Below, piece after piece: positions 8,768 through 17,064 of a stretch of DNA of 64,000 nucleotides. Made by a program: the position numbers and the translations under genes. The notes beneath the pieces were generated by a model. That model ran no database searches and had not been told where the DNA came from. It was given only the letters and a program-made list of their open reading frames with translations. The stretch's first letter is position 1. Every line of letters starts with the position of its first letter. The stretch comes from Variovorax soli NBRC 106424 (lineage in GTDB: Bacteria > Pseudomonadota > Gammaproteobacteria > Burkholderiales > Burkholderiaceae_C): assembly GCF_001591385.1 (NCBI RefSeq), contig NZ_BCUU01000003.1:1-64000 (forward strand), written 5' to 3'.

Positions 8768-10165
8768 TCAGGTGGTGCGCATGGCCGGGGCGGCCAGCTG
8801 CCGGTTCACGACGCGGAAGGCCACATACACCAGGCCGATCCACACGGGAATGGCGAAGGCCGAGCTGCGGATGTCGGGCGTGGCCGCCATCACCGCCACC
8901 ACCACGGCCATGACGGCCAGGCACAGGTAGTTGGACAGCGGCGAGAAGGGCGCGAGGAAGCTGGCGCGGGCGCCCTTGGCGGCCTGCGCCTTGCGGTACT
9001 TCAGGTGCGCCAGGATGATGATGACCCAGGTGATGACCAGTGCCGCGACGATGAGCGACATCAGCAGTTCGATCACGCCGGCCGGCGCCACGTAGTTCAG
9101 CACGATGCACAGCGCGGTGAACACGCCCGGGTAGACGATGGCGCGCACCGGCACGCCGCGCTTGTTCACTTCCATGAGCGACTTGGGCGCGTTGCCTTCC
9201 AGGGCCATGCCGTAGAGCAGGCGGCTGTTGCTGTAGACCATGCTGTTGTAGACCGACAGCGTGGCGGTGAGGATCACGAAGTTCAGCACGTTGGCCGCGA
9301 GCTTCTCGCCGATGCCGGCGAACACCAGCACGAAGGGGCTGCCGCTGTAGGTGCCGCCGCCGGCCTTGAGCTGCGCCACCAGGTCGGTCCAGGGCGTGAG
9401 CGCCAGCAGCACCGCCATCGAGCCCACGTAGAACACCAGCACGCGGAAGATGAGCTGGTTGATGGCCTTGGGAATCACCTTGCGCGGCTGGTCCGTCTCG
9501 GCGGCTGCAAAGCCCAGCATCTCGACGCCGCCGAAGGCGAACATGATGAAGGCGAAGGCCATCACCACCCCCGACACGCCGTTGGGCAGGAAGCCGCCGT
9601 GCGTCCACAGGTTGCTCACGGTCTGCGTCGGGTTGTGGGTGGTCGAGAGGATATAGATGCCCGTCACGATCATGGCCACCACGGCCGCGATCTTGATGAG
9701 CGCGAACCAGAACTCGAACTCGCCGTACGCCTTCACGTTGATGAAGTTGACCGCGTTGATGAGCGCGAACAGCGCGGCCACGATCACCCACGTGGGAATC
9801 TCGGGCCACCAGAACTGCACGAACTTGGCGCACGCCGTGAGCTCGAGCATGCCCACGAGCACGTACAGCGCCACGCAGTTCCAGCCCGACAGGAAGCCGG
9901 CGAAGCGCGACAGGTAGCGGTTGGCAAAGTGGCTGAAGGAGCCGGCGGTGGGCTCTTCCACCAGCATCTCGCCCAGGAAGCGCATGATCAGGAAGATGAT
10001 GGCGCCGCCGATGGCATAGCCCAGCAGCACGCCGGGGCCGGCCATCTCGATGATGCCGGCCGAGCCCAGGAACAGGCCCGTGCCGATGGTGCCGCCCAGG
10101 GCGATCAGCTGGATGTGGCGGTTCTTGAGCTTGCGCTCCAGATGACCTGTGGAAGAAATGCTCAC
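8768..10165 (-). CDS. Amino acid permease, APC superfamily (AAT family)
   Basis: 465-residue transporter with about 12 transmembrane segments. The N-terminal HIQLIALGGTIGTGLFLGSAG is the substrate-binding helix-1 signature of the AroP/PheP/ProY/GabP group. The start is GTG at 10165, preceded by GAGGAG 6 nt upstream. Proton-coupled uptake of an amino acid is expected; position beside an FAD oxidase and RidA suggests uptake for catabolism. Exact substrate cannot be read from sequence. Confidence 0.92.
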   Translation of the reverse strand: MSISSTGHLERKLKNRHIQLIALGGTIGTGLFLGSAGIIEMAGPGVLLGYAIGGAIIFLIMRFLGEMLVEEPTAGSFSHFANRYLSRFAGFLSGWNCVALYVLVGMLELTACAKFVQFWWPEIPTWVIVAALFALINAVNFINVKAYGEFEFWFALIKIAAVVAMIVTGIYILSTTHNPTQTVSNLWTHGGFLPNGVSGVVMAFAFIMFAFGGVEMLGFAAAETDQPRKVIPKAINQLIFRVLVFYVGSMAVLLALTPWTDLVAQLKAGGGTYSGSPFVLVFAGIGEKLAANVLNFVILTATLSVYNSMVYSNSRLLYGMALEGNAPKSLMEVNKRGVPVRAIVYPGVFTALCIVLNYVAPAGVIELLMSLIVAALVITWVIIILAHLKYRKAQAAKGARASFLAPFSPLSNYLCLAVMAVVVAVMAATPDIRSSAFAIPVWIGLVYVAFRVVNRQLAAPAMRTT

Positions 10166-10234
10166 CGGTGTCTCCTCGGTTGGATGGTGGATGGTGTGGA
10201 TGGGGCAGCCCGTCCCGGGGGCTGCCGGAGTTGC

Positions 10235-11560
10235 TTACTGCTCGGCGCGGCCGCGCCACATGTCCCAGGCCAGCGTGAGGCCCACGCCGATGTCGCGCAC
10301 CGGGCGCGGCGGGATGTAGTTGGCGGTGCCTTCGACGAGGAAGTCGTCGATCAGCGGGTTCTGGCGGCCCAGCGCCAGGTCGGCGATGAGCATGCCGGCG
10401 GCCGTGTGCCGCACGATGCCCGAGCCGTTGCAGCAGGAGGCCGCGTAGGCGTTGTGTGCGATGCGTCCGAAGGCCGGCGCGTGGTTCTGCGACACGGCCA
10501 GCCAGCCCATCCAGAAATGTTCCAGCTCGATGGCCCCCAGTTGGGGAAAGCGCCGGCGCAGCAGGTCCAGGTTCATGGCCTTGGCCTTGGCGCGCCGCGC
10601 ATCGTTGGTGCGCAGACTCGGCGAGTATTCGAAACCCTGGCGGATCATCAGCCGCCGGTCTTGCGTGAGGCGCAGCGTGGAGCCGGCCACGCCGTGCGCG
10701 GGCGTCACGCCCCAGGTGTCGTCACTGCCCAGGCTGGCGAGCTGCGCATCGGTGAGCGGGCGCGTGAGGCTGGCAAACAGCAGCACCGGCACCTGGCGCT
10801 CGCGGTACACGCCGAAGGACTGCGAGAACGCGTTCACCGCCAGGATCAGCTTGCCCGCGCGGATGCGGCCCTGCGCGGTGCGCACCGAAGGCGAGTCGCC
10901 GTGCAAGTCGGCCTCGACGACCGGCGAGTTCTCGAACAGCTGCACCTGCGGCGGCAGGCTGTCGGCCAGGCCGCGCACCAGGGCGGCCGGGTTCAGCAGG
11001 TGCGTGCCGGGCGTGTAGACCGCGGCGGCGTAGTAGTCGGTGCCCAGGCGCTGGCGCAGCGCGCCGCGCTCCAGGTATTCGTAGGGCTCGCCCCAGGCGT
11101 CGAGGTTGTGGGCATAGCTCTTGAGCGATTCGGCCGCCACCGCGTCGGTCACGGCCACGTGATAGCGGCCGCACCTGTTCCAGTCGCAGGCGATGCCGTG
11201 CTCGGCCACCAGCCGGTCCAGCGCATCGACGGCGAAGCGGTTGACGCGGATCACATGGCGGCCCTGCTCCACCGCCGCATCCGAGGGGGAAGAACTGTGC
11301 GGCAGGTCGATGGCGAAGCCGGAATTGCGGCCCGAGGCGTTCTCGCCCACCACGCCGGCCTCGACCACCGCGATGGCGGCGCCTGGCTGCTGCGTGGCCA
11401 GTTGCCGTGCAGCCGCCAGGCCCGCATAGCCGGCACCGACGATGAGCCAGTCGACATCCAGCTGCGCTTGCAGCGAGGGCCGGGGCTGGCGTGCCGCCAG
11501 CAGGGCGCTCCAGCCGTTGGTGCGGTCGTCGTTGGGCAGGCGATCTACGGTGCGCGGCAT
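10235..11560 (-). CDS. FAD-dependent oxidoreductase (DAO/PuuB-like)
   Basis: About 441 residues. WLIVGAGYAGLAAARQLA near residue 37 is the Rossmann GxGxxG dinucleotide-binding site, followed by GENASGRNSGFAIDLPHS, typical of glycine-oxidase/gamma-glutamylputrescine-oxidase-like enzymes. C-terminal YAASCCNGSGIVRHTAAGM contacts FAD in this fold. ATG 11560 fits the family N-terminus (MPRTVDRLPNDDRTNGW); an in-frame ATG at 11629 would add 23 residues that look non-homologous. Likely oxidises an amine or amino acid to an imine. Transcribed divergently from the TetR gene at 11756. Confidence 0.82.
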   Translation of the reverse strand: MPRTVDRLPNDDRTNGWSALLAARQPRPSLQAQLDVDWLIVGAGYAGLAAARQLATQQPGAAIAVVEAGVVGENASGRNSGFAIDLPHSSSPSDAAVEQGRHVIRVNRFAVDALDRLVAEHGIACDWNRCGRYHVAVTDAVAAESLKSYAHNLDAWGEPYEYLERGALRQRLGTDYYAAAVYTPGTHLLNPAALVRGLADSLPPQVQLFENSPVVEADLHGDSPSVRTAQGRIRAGKLILAVNAFSQSFGVYRERQVPVLLFASLTRPLTDAQLASLGSDDTWGVTPAHGVAGSTLRLTQDRRLMIRQGFEYSPSLRTNDARRAKAKAMNLDLLRRRFPQLGAIELEHFWMGWLAVSQNHAPAFGRIAHNAYAASCCNGSGIVRHTAAGMLIADLALGRQNPLIDDFLVEGTANYIPPRPVRDIGVGLTLAWDMWRGRAEQ

Positions 11561-11646
11561 CTCGGGGCTCTCGGTACTCTCGGTCTCTGCCCCGGTAAGG
11601 GCTGCGGATCTGCGGGCGGGTTGCCGCATGGCCGCGAACTCTAAAC

Positions 11647-11666
11647 AACAATAAATTATTATTGTT
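11647..11666. promoter_or_regulatory. AT-rich palindrome, candidate TetR operator 1
   Basis: AACAATAA-ATTA-TTATTGTT, perfect 8-bp arms, in an AT-rich island of an otherwise very GC-rich region, between the divergent oxidoreductase and TetR genes. Position and symmetry fit an operator for the TetR protein at 11756. Confidence 0.5.
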
Positions 11667-11717
11667 TGTTGTTTTCCCCTATGGACGGATTGCCGCGAAC
11701 CGGCTAGAAGAAACAAG

Positions 11718-11732
11718 AAATATTTAATATTT
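11718..11732. promoter_or_regulatory. AT-rich palindrome, candidate TetR operator 2
   Basis: AAATATT-T-AATATTT, perfect 7-bp arms, flanked by AACAAG and TGTTTT so that the wider site resembles the palindrome at 11647. It lies 24 bp before the TetR start and could give autorepression. Confidence 0.4.
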
Positions 11733-11755
11733 GTTTTTTAAGGCCCGAGCAAGAC

Positions 11756-12424
11756 ATGACAACGCCCACCATGCAGCGGCGCGGACGCACCCCGCAGAAC
11801 GAGCGCGTCGAGGCCACGCAGCGCAAGATCATCGACTCGGCCCTGAACCTGCTGCGCGAGGAAGGCCTGCGCGGCACCACGCTGCAGGCCGTCGCCCGCG
11901 GTGCCGACGTGTCGCTGGGCGCCCTGCAGCACCACTTCGAGAGCCGCGATGCCTTGATGGAGCGGCTGGTCGACGAGGTGATGGAGCCGGTGAGCGACCA
12001 GGGCAGCGTCTGGCCCGACGCCGCCCTGCCCCTGCAGGAGCGGGCCGAGCAGTTCGTCAGCCGCGCCTGGCGCCACATCTTCGGCGCCCCCAACTACCTG
12101 GCCGCCTGGAGCCTGTTCTTCGGCTGCAAGTCCACGCCCCAGCTCTTCGACCGCATCGACGCCCATCGCGGCGACGTGGACCGCACCTTCTACGCGCGCT
12201 TCCTGGATGCCTTTCCCGAACTGAAGGCGAACCACCCCAACCCGCAGGGCTTTGCCGTGCTGGTGTTCGACAGCCTGCGGGGCGCGGGCATGCTGGAGCT
12301 GTTCACCGTGGACCGCGCGGAGAAGGAAAGCGGCATGCAGGTGCTGGCGCAGCTGATCGTCCAGGCATGCGGCGCCGACGCGCAGCGCGCCGGGCGCCTC
12401 GCCCCGCAGCGCGCACGGGGTTAA
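11756..12424 (+). CDS. TetR family transcriptional regulator
   Basis: 222 residues with an N-terminal TetR helix-turn-helix (residues about 20-66: ATQRKIIDSALNLLREEG then GTTLQAVARGADVSLGALQHHFESRDAL). The C-terminal ligand domain is not assignable. Divergent from the FAD-oxidase/APC/RidA/PCD genes across an AT-rich segment with two palindromes, so it most likely represses them and itself, with the imported amine or a product as inducer. Confidence 0.88.
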   Translation: MTTPTMQRRGRTPQNERVEATQRKIIDSALNLLREEGLRGTTLQAVARGADVSLGALQHHFESRDALMERLVDEVMEPVSDQGSVWPDAALPLQERAEQFVSRAWRHIFGAPNYLAAWSLFFGCKSTPQLFDRIDAHRGDVDRTFYARFLDAFPELKANHPNPQGFAVLVFDSLRGAGMLELFTVDRAEKESGMQVLAQLIVQACGADAQRAGRLAPQRARG

Positions 12425-12462
12425 CGCGCCATCCCGTCAAACTCGCAGCGCCGCGCGTTCGC

Positions 12463-13164
12463 TCAGCGCGAGCCGGCCGCCTTCACGCCCGCCAGGTAGC
12501 CATGCACGGCCAGCCCGAGTTCATGGCGCAGCGAGGCCTCGGAAGGCGGCGGGTCGGTGGTCAGCATGCACTGCGACAGCCACCCGTACGAGATGGCATG
12601 CGCCATGCGCGCCACCAGGGGCAGGCGGTCCTGCGGCGGCGGGTCCGCGGCGCAGGCCAGGGCGTCGCGCCACGCGTCGACCCAGGTGTCGTAGTGGCGC
12701 CGGTAGGCGCTGGGCGCCGACACCTGCCGCTCGAGCAGGAACAGCAGCGTCCAGGTCTGCGTGTTGTCGGCGATGTTCTTCACCTGCACGTCGAGCACGG
12801 CATCGACGATCTCGGCCAGCGGCCGGCCGCGATGCGCCTCGAAGGACTGCCGCAGCTTCAGCTCCGCGTCCTTGACCGTGTCGCTGATCCACTTGGCCGC
12901 CAGCGAACGCATGTTGCCGAAGTACTCGTAGAAGGTGCCCACGCCCACGCCCGCCACCGAGGCCACCTCGCGGATGGTGGTCTTGGCATAGCCGCGCTCC
13001 AGCAGAACCCGGACAAAGGCGTCGCGCAGGGCTTTTTCGCTGTGCTGGGCGCGCGACTGCCGCGGGCGGCGGCGCACCTCGGGCGCCGTGGGCAGCGGCA
13101 CCTGCTGATCCCGCGCCGACACCTGAACACGCGCCTTGGGCATGACCACCTGGACTCTTTGCAT
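12463..13164 (-). CDS. TetR family transcriptional regulator
   Basis: 233 residues. A basic N-terminal tail of about 35 residues precedes a TetR domain (ALRDAFVRVLLERGYAKTTIREVASVAGVGVGTFYEYFGNMRSL). ATG 13164 is the first in-frame start; ATG 13143 would also keep the domain. It lies 52 bp beyond the alkylhydroperoxidase-domain gene on the same strand and may be the last gene of that operon. It converges with the TetR gene at 11756 but is not a close copy. Confidence 0.85.
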   Translation of the reverse strand: MQRVQVVMPKARVQVSARDQQVPLPTAPEVRRRPRQSRAQHSEKALRDAFVRVLLERGYAKTTIREVASVAGVGVGTFYEYFGNMRSLAAKWISDTVKDAELKLRQSFEAHRGRPLAEIVDAVLDVQVKNIADNTQTWTLLFLLERQVSAPSAYRRHYDTWVDAWRDALACAADPPPQDRLPLVARMAHAISYGWLSQCMLTTDPPPSEASLRHELGLAVHGYLAGVKAAGSR

Positions 13165-13216
13165 CTGCGTTGAAGAGCCCGGACGCTAACACGAATCGCA
13201 GCCCTGCCAGGGCCGC

Positions 13217-13822
13217 TCAGCCAGGCGGCAGCCGCGGCTCCCCCAGCGACAGCATCAGGCGGTTGGCCCAGTTGAAGAAGGCCGCGCCGTGGATCACATC
13301 CGAGATCGCCAGCGCGTCCAGCCCCACGGCGCGCAGCGCGGCGATGTGCGCCTCGCCGAAGGCGATGGGCGTCGCGGTGAGCGCCGCCGAGGCGGCCACG
13401 ATGGCATCCCAGCGCGGGTCGAGCGCGGCCTTCACGCCCTCGTCCAGCAGCCGCTGCACGTCCTGCGAGCGCGGCGAGAAGTGCGAGGCGAAGCGTGCAT
13501 GCACCGAAGCGCAGTAGATGCACCCGTTGACGCGCGACGTGGCGGTGGCCGCCAGCTCGCGCTCGGCGCGCGGCAGGCCGGCCTCGGGGTTGTAGAAGAT
13601 GTCCTTGTCGGTGCGCGTGCGCGCGCCCAGGATGTCCGGGTCGCGCGCCAGCAGCATGAAGTACGGCGACTTGGCACGCGCAGCATCCACCAGGCCGGCG
13701 AAGTGCACGTCAGTCAGCTGCGACTCGGCCAGCGGTGCCAGCCAGGGCAGCCAGTCCAGCTGGGCCTGCGTGAAGGCGTTGGGCGCAAGGTGGCCCGGAT
13801 GGGCGATGGTGTCCACGCTCAT
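13217..13822 (-). CDS. Alkylhydroperoxidase-domain protein, Avi_7169-type (AhpD/CMD fold)
   Basis: 201-residue protein with the AhpD-type redox motif C-I-Y-C-A-S-V-H-A-R (ATSRVNGCIYCASVHARF), in which the CxxC and following histidine form the peroxide-reducing site. Length and context (preceded by a CMD-domain protein and a KPN_01858-like luciferase) match a conserved three-gene set known from other Proteobacteria. ATG 13822 overlaps the previous stop by 4 bp (ATGA). Role presumed: detoxify peroxides formed by the flavin monooxygenase, or act on its product. Confidence 0.82.
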   Translation of the reverse strand: MSVDTIAHPGHLAPNAFTQAQLDWLPWLAPLAESQLTDVHFAGLVDAARAKSPYFMLLARDPDILGARTRTDKDIFYNPEAGLPRAERELAATATSRVNGCIYCASVHARFASHFSPRSQDVQRLLDEGVKAALDPRWDAIVAASAALTATPIAFGEAHIAALRAVGLDALAISDVIHGAAFFNWANRLMLSLGEPRLPPG

Positions 13823-14448
13823 GCCGCAGCACTCCCGGACAGCGCACGCAGCCCCACCACCACCCGCACCTGGAACGACAGGAAGGACACCAGCTGCGAC
13901 AGCGTGACGATCTCGTCGGCCGACCAGCCCGCATCGAGCAGCGCGCGCAGGCCGTCCGCCTTGGCATCGCGCGGATGCAGCACCAGGAGATGCGCGTGGG
14001 CGAGCGCGGCGGCCAGCCGCACGCCGAGCACGGCGCGGTGCGCCGCAGACACCACATAGTCGGGCCCCTGCACGTCTTCCGCGCTCAGGGCGCCGGCCGG
14101 ATAGCTGCCGTAGGGCCCGCTGGCCGCACCCTGCCGCGCCGCGTCGACGACCGTCTCCTGCAGCGCCGTCGATGCGCCCGCGCGCGACAGCCCGGTCGCA
14201 TAGAAGGCGATGAAGGCCGGCTGCCGGTGCAGCGCCGCGACGAAGGTCGCGATCGCGAAGCGCTCGACCGCATCGAACTCGCCTTCGTAGCCCGGCGGCG
14301 GCGCGGCGGGCTCGAACAGCGCCTGGTAGCTCTGCTGCGCATGCAGGCGGGCCAGCGGGCGCCGGGCACGGATCTCGTCGACGGGGCCGCCGGATGCGGT
14401 GCCCACGAGCTGGTCGATCACATCGGGAAAGGCGTGGACTGCGTTCAT
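13819..14448 (-). CDS. CMD domain protein, Avi_7170-type
   Basis: 209-residue all-alpha protein of the carboxymuconolactone-decarboxylase/AhpD superfamily, beginning MNAVHAFPDVIDQLVGTASG. No CxxC pair is seen, unlike its neighbour at 13217, so it may be a non-catalytic or differently acting partner. Its ATG overlaps the stop of the luciferase-like gene (ATGA). The pairing of a Cys-containing and a Cys-lacking CMD protein is conserved with this luciferase type. Reaction unknown. Confidence 0.75.
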   Translation of the reverse strand: MNAVHAFPDVIDQLVGTASGGPVDEIRARRPLARLHAQQSYQALFEPAAPPPGYEGEFDAVERFAIATFVAALHRQPAFIAFYATGLSRAGASTALQETVVDAARQGAASGPYGSYPAGALSAEDVQGPDYVVSAAHRAVLGVRLAAALAHAHLLVLHPRDAKADGLRALLDAGWSADEIVTLSQLVSFLSFQVRVVVGLRALSGSAAA

Positions 14449-15524
14449 GCGATGGTGGTCTGGAGTTCGGAAGAAGAAGATGAAGGAGCGCCGGCCGCCG
14501 TCTTGGCGGCGACAGGTGCGGCGGCACGCCAGCCCAGTGCCGGCGCGACTTCGGTGGCGATGAGCTCGATCGAGCGCAGGATGTGCCGATGCGGCGGGTC
14601 CATCGGATGCACCTGGCACACCAGGTCGGTCACATGGGCCAGCGTGCGGTCGGCGCGCAGCGAGGCGATGACGTCCGCCGGCGTGCCCACGTGCACGTCC
14701 TGCCGCGCGATCAGCAGGTCGAGCGGTGCATCCGCGCCCGGGCCGCCCGGCACGGGCTGGCGCACCAGGCCGCGGCGAAGGCCTTCCTCCGCCAGCCGAC
14801 GCGCGAGCGCGCGGTCGTCGGCCACGAACACCGAGCGCGAGCCGGCAATGCGCGGTGCACGACCGGCCGGCAGCGCCGACAGGTAGGCCTCGACGATCGG
14901 CAGCTGGATGTCGGCCAGCCGGGCATGCGGCGCCTCGGGCGTGCGCGGCTGCGTGCGCGAAAGCATCAGGCCGTCGCCCGCGCGAGCGGCCCGCTCGGCC
15001 CCCGCCACCGAGAAGCTGGCCTGCCAGACACGGTCCAGCAGTTGCGGAGAAGACGGATACAGCCGGTCGCCACCGGGCAGCGGCCGGCCGGCCCAGGCAT
15101 CGCGCAGCAGCGCCAGGTGGCGCGCGAACACCTCGGCACGCTGGTCGCTGTGCAGTCCGAAGGCGGTGAAGGACGAGGGCGTGCCGCCGGTGCCCACGCC
15201 GAATTCGAGCCGGCCGCCGGTCAGCAGGTCCAGCACCACCGCGTCCTCGGCCACGCGCACCGCGTTCTCCAGCGGCAGCGTGACGATGCCGGTGCCCAGG
15301 CGGATGCGCCTGGTCTTCGCCGCCACCGAGGCGAGGAAGACCAGCGGCGAAGGCAGGCCGCCTTCGGCTTCGTGGAAGTGGTGCTGCGCCACCCATGCCG
15401 TGTCGAAGCCCAGGGCCTCGGCCTGCGCGATCTGCTCGGCCGCCAGGCGATAACGCTCTGCGGCCGAGGTGTTGTCCAGCACGCGGGTGAAGCAGCCCAG
15501 GCGCTGCAATGTCGGCGTCGTCAA
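14445..15524 (-). CDS. FMN-dependent luciferase-like monooxygenase, KPN_01858 family
   Basis: 359-residue LLM-class flavin oxidoreductase (TIM barrel). GFDTAWVAQHHFHEAEGGLPSPLVFLASVAAKTRRIRLGTGIVTLPLENAVRVAEDAVVLDLLTGGRLEFGVGTGGTP covers the usual flavin-binding strands. No ATG fits: the family N-terminus (LQRLGCFTRVLD) is reached from TTG 15524. The reading frame is open right back to the TAG of the upstream MetQ gene, 18 bp away, in the same frame. C-terminal Ala/Ser-rich tail. Probably cleaves or oxidises an organosulfur ligand imported by the MetNIQ-like transporter encoded just upstream. Confidence 0.85.
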   Translation of the reverse strand: MTTPTLQRLGCFTRVLDNTSAAERYRLAAEQIAQAEALGFDTAWVAQHHFHEAEGGLPSPLVFLASVAAKTRRIRLGTGIVTLPLENAVRVAEDAVVLDLLTGGRLEFGVGTGGTPSSFTAFGLHSDQRAEVFARHLALLRDAWAGRPLPGGDRLYPSSPQLLDRVWQASFSVAGAERAARAGDGLMLSRTQPRTPEAPHARLADIQLPIVEAYLSALPAGRAPRIAGSRSVFVADDRALARRLAEEGLRRGLVRQPVPGGPGADAPLDLLIARQDVHVGTPADVIASLRADRTLAHVTDLVCQVHPMDPPHRHILRSIELIATEVAPALGWRAAAPVAAKTAAGAPSSSSSELQTTIA

Positions 15525-15542
15525 GTGACGGCCCCGCTCGAG

Positions 15543-16367
15543 CTACTGCAGGAAGGTGGGCTTGGCGTAGCCCTGGAACTTGCTGTCCACCACCGCCTGG
15601 AAATCCTTGGAGCGGTAGACCTCGACCAGGTCCTTGGCCCAGGCGCTGTCCTTGTCGGCGCGCCTGACGGCCACCACGTTCAGGTAGTGGTCGGGCGTCT
15701 TCTCCAGCGCCACCGCCTCGGTGAGCTTCAGGCCCGACGAGATGGCGAAGTTGCCGTTGATGATGGCGTACTCGGTGTCGCCCAGCGAGCGCGGCAGCTG
15801 CGCCGCTTCCAGCGGAATGAACTTCAGCTTGCGCGGGTTCTCCGCCACGTCCTTTTCCGACACACGGATCGGGTCCACGCCGCTCTTGAGCACGATCAGC
15901 TTGTTCTGCTCCAGCAGCACCAGGGCGCGCGCCAGGTTGCTCGGGTCGTTGGGCAGCGTCACGCGGTCGCCCTCGTGCGCCTCGGCCAGCGTCTTGCGCT
16001 TGGTGGAATACACGCCCAGCGGCGCGATGGGGCCCTGCACCAGCTCGACGATGTCCAGCTTCTGGTCGGCCGCGAACTTCTGCAGGTACACGCGGTGCTG
16101 GAAGAAGTTGGCGTCCAGCGAGCCCTGCGCCAGCGCCTGGTTGGGCTGCACGTAGTCGTTGAACTCCACCAGCTTGACCTTGTAGCCCTTCTTCTCCAGC
16201 GCCGGCACGATGCCGGCCTTGAGCTGGTCGATGTTGGAGCCGGCGGTGGCGCCGATCACCAGTTCCTTCTTGGCGGCCTGCGCGGCGGCCTGCAGGGGCA
16301 GCACGCCGGCGGCGAGCACGGCCACGAAAAGCGCCAGCACGGCGCGGCGGACAAACTTGGTTTTCAT
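15543..16367 (-). CDS. metQ: MetQ/NlpA-family ABC substrate-binding protein
   Basis: 274 residues. Signal peptide at residues 1-28 (MKTKFVRRAVLALFVAVLAAG, AQA cleavage), no lipobox cysteine. Mature region LVIGATAGSNIDQLKAGIVPALEKKGYKVKLVEFNDYVQPNQALAQGSLDANFFQHRVYL is typical of MetQ (D-/L-methionine receptor). Third gene of a metN-metI-metQ order with a downstream monooxygenase, so the true ligand may be a sulfonate, sulfone or methionine derivative rather than methionine. Confidence 0.9.
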   Translation of the reverse strand: MKTKFVRRAVLALFVAVLAAGVLPLQAAAQAAKKELVIGATAGSNIDQLKAGIVPALEKKGYKVKLVEFNDYVQPNQALAQGSLDANFFQHRVYLQKFAADQKLDIVELVQGPIAPLGVYSTKRKTLAEAHEGDRVTLPNDPSNLARALVLLEQNKLIVLKSGVDPIRVSEKDVAENPRKLKFIPLEAAQLPRSLGDTEYAIINGNFAISSGLKLTEAVALEKTPDHYLNVVAVRRADKDSAWAKDLVEVYRSKDFQAVVDSKFQGYAKPTFLQ

Positions 16368-16401
16368 GAGTGCGAAGTTCGGGAAATGAATAGAAAAGGA
16401 A

Positions 16402-17064
16402 TCAGCGCTTGTCCAGCACGCGGGCCGCATGGCTGCCGGCGAACTGGATGATCTGCACCAGCACCACCAGCAATGCCACGGTGAGCACCATCACATCGGT
16501 CTGGAAGCGGTAGTAGCCGTAGCGGATGGCCAGGTCGCCGATGCCGCCGCCGCCCACCACGCCGGCAATGGCCGAGTACGAGAGAAAGCTCACCGCCAGC
16601 ACCGTGAGCGCCAGCACCAGGCCGGAGCGGGCCTCCACCAGCAGCACGCGCGCGATGATCTGCAGCTCGCTCGCGCCCATGGCGTGGGCCGCCTCGATCA
16701 CGCCGCGCGGCACCTCGCGCAGGCACTGGTCCACCAGCCGCGCCAGGTAGGGAATGGCCGCCACCGACAGCGGCACCGCCGCGGCCAGCGGCCCGATGGA
16801 GGTGCCCGCCACCACCCGCGTGAAGGGCACCAGCGCCACCAGCAGGATGATGAAGGGAAAGGAGCGCACGGTGTTGACGATCCAGTTCAGCACCAGGAAC
16901 ACGGGGCGGTTCTCCAGCGACTGCCCCGGGCTCAGCAGGAACAGCAGGATGCCCAGCGGCCCGCCGATGAGCAGTGCCGCACTCAGGCCGATGCCCAGCA
17001 TGAGAAAGGTCTGGGCCGTGGCCACGCCCAGCTCCGGGAGGATGGCGGCGATGTTCTCAGGCAT
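16402..17064 (-). CDS. metI: MetI-like ABC transporter permease
   Basis: 220-residue inner-membrane permease with five to six helices and the binding-protein-dependent EAA loop ([29 protein letters not shown]), which docks on MetN. Start ATG 17064 overlaps the end of metN by 8 bp. Length and order match MetI of E. coli (about 217 residues). It is the only MetI-like permease in the window although three MetQ-like receptors are present. Confidence 0.93.
   Translation of the reverse strand: MPENIAAILPELGVATAQTFLMLGIGLSAALLIGGPLGILLFLLSPGQSLENRPVFLVLNWIVNTVRSFPFIILLVALVPFTRVVAGTSIGPLAAAVPLSVAAIPYLARLVDQCLREVPRGVIEAAHAMGASELQIIARVLLVEARSGLVLALTVLAVSFLSYSAIAGVVGGGGIGDLAIRYGYYRFQTDVMVLTVALLVVLVQIIQFAGSHAARVLDKR

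Noticed and set aside
8336-11644. A 1102-codon open frame on the plus strand
   Set aside because: It is the mirror of three well-supported minus-strand genes (RidA, APC permease, FAD oxidoreductase); the translation is His/Arg/Gly-rich with no domain. High GC gives long shadow frames.
12463-13164. The two TetR genes as a recent duplication
   Set aside because: They share only the general TetR domain; lengths and C-terminal halves differ.
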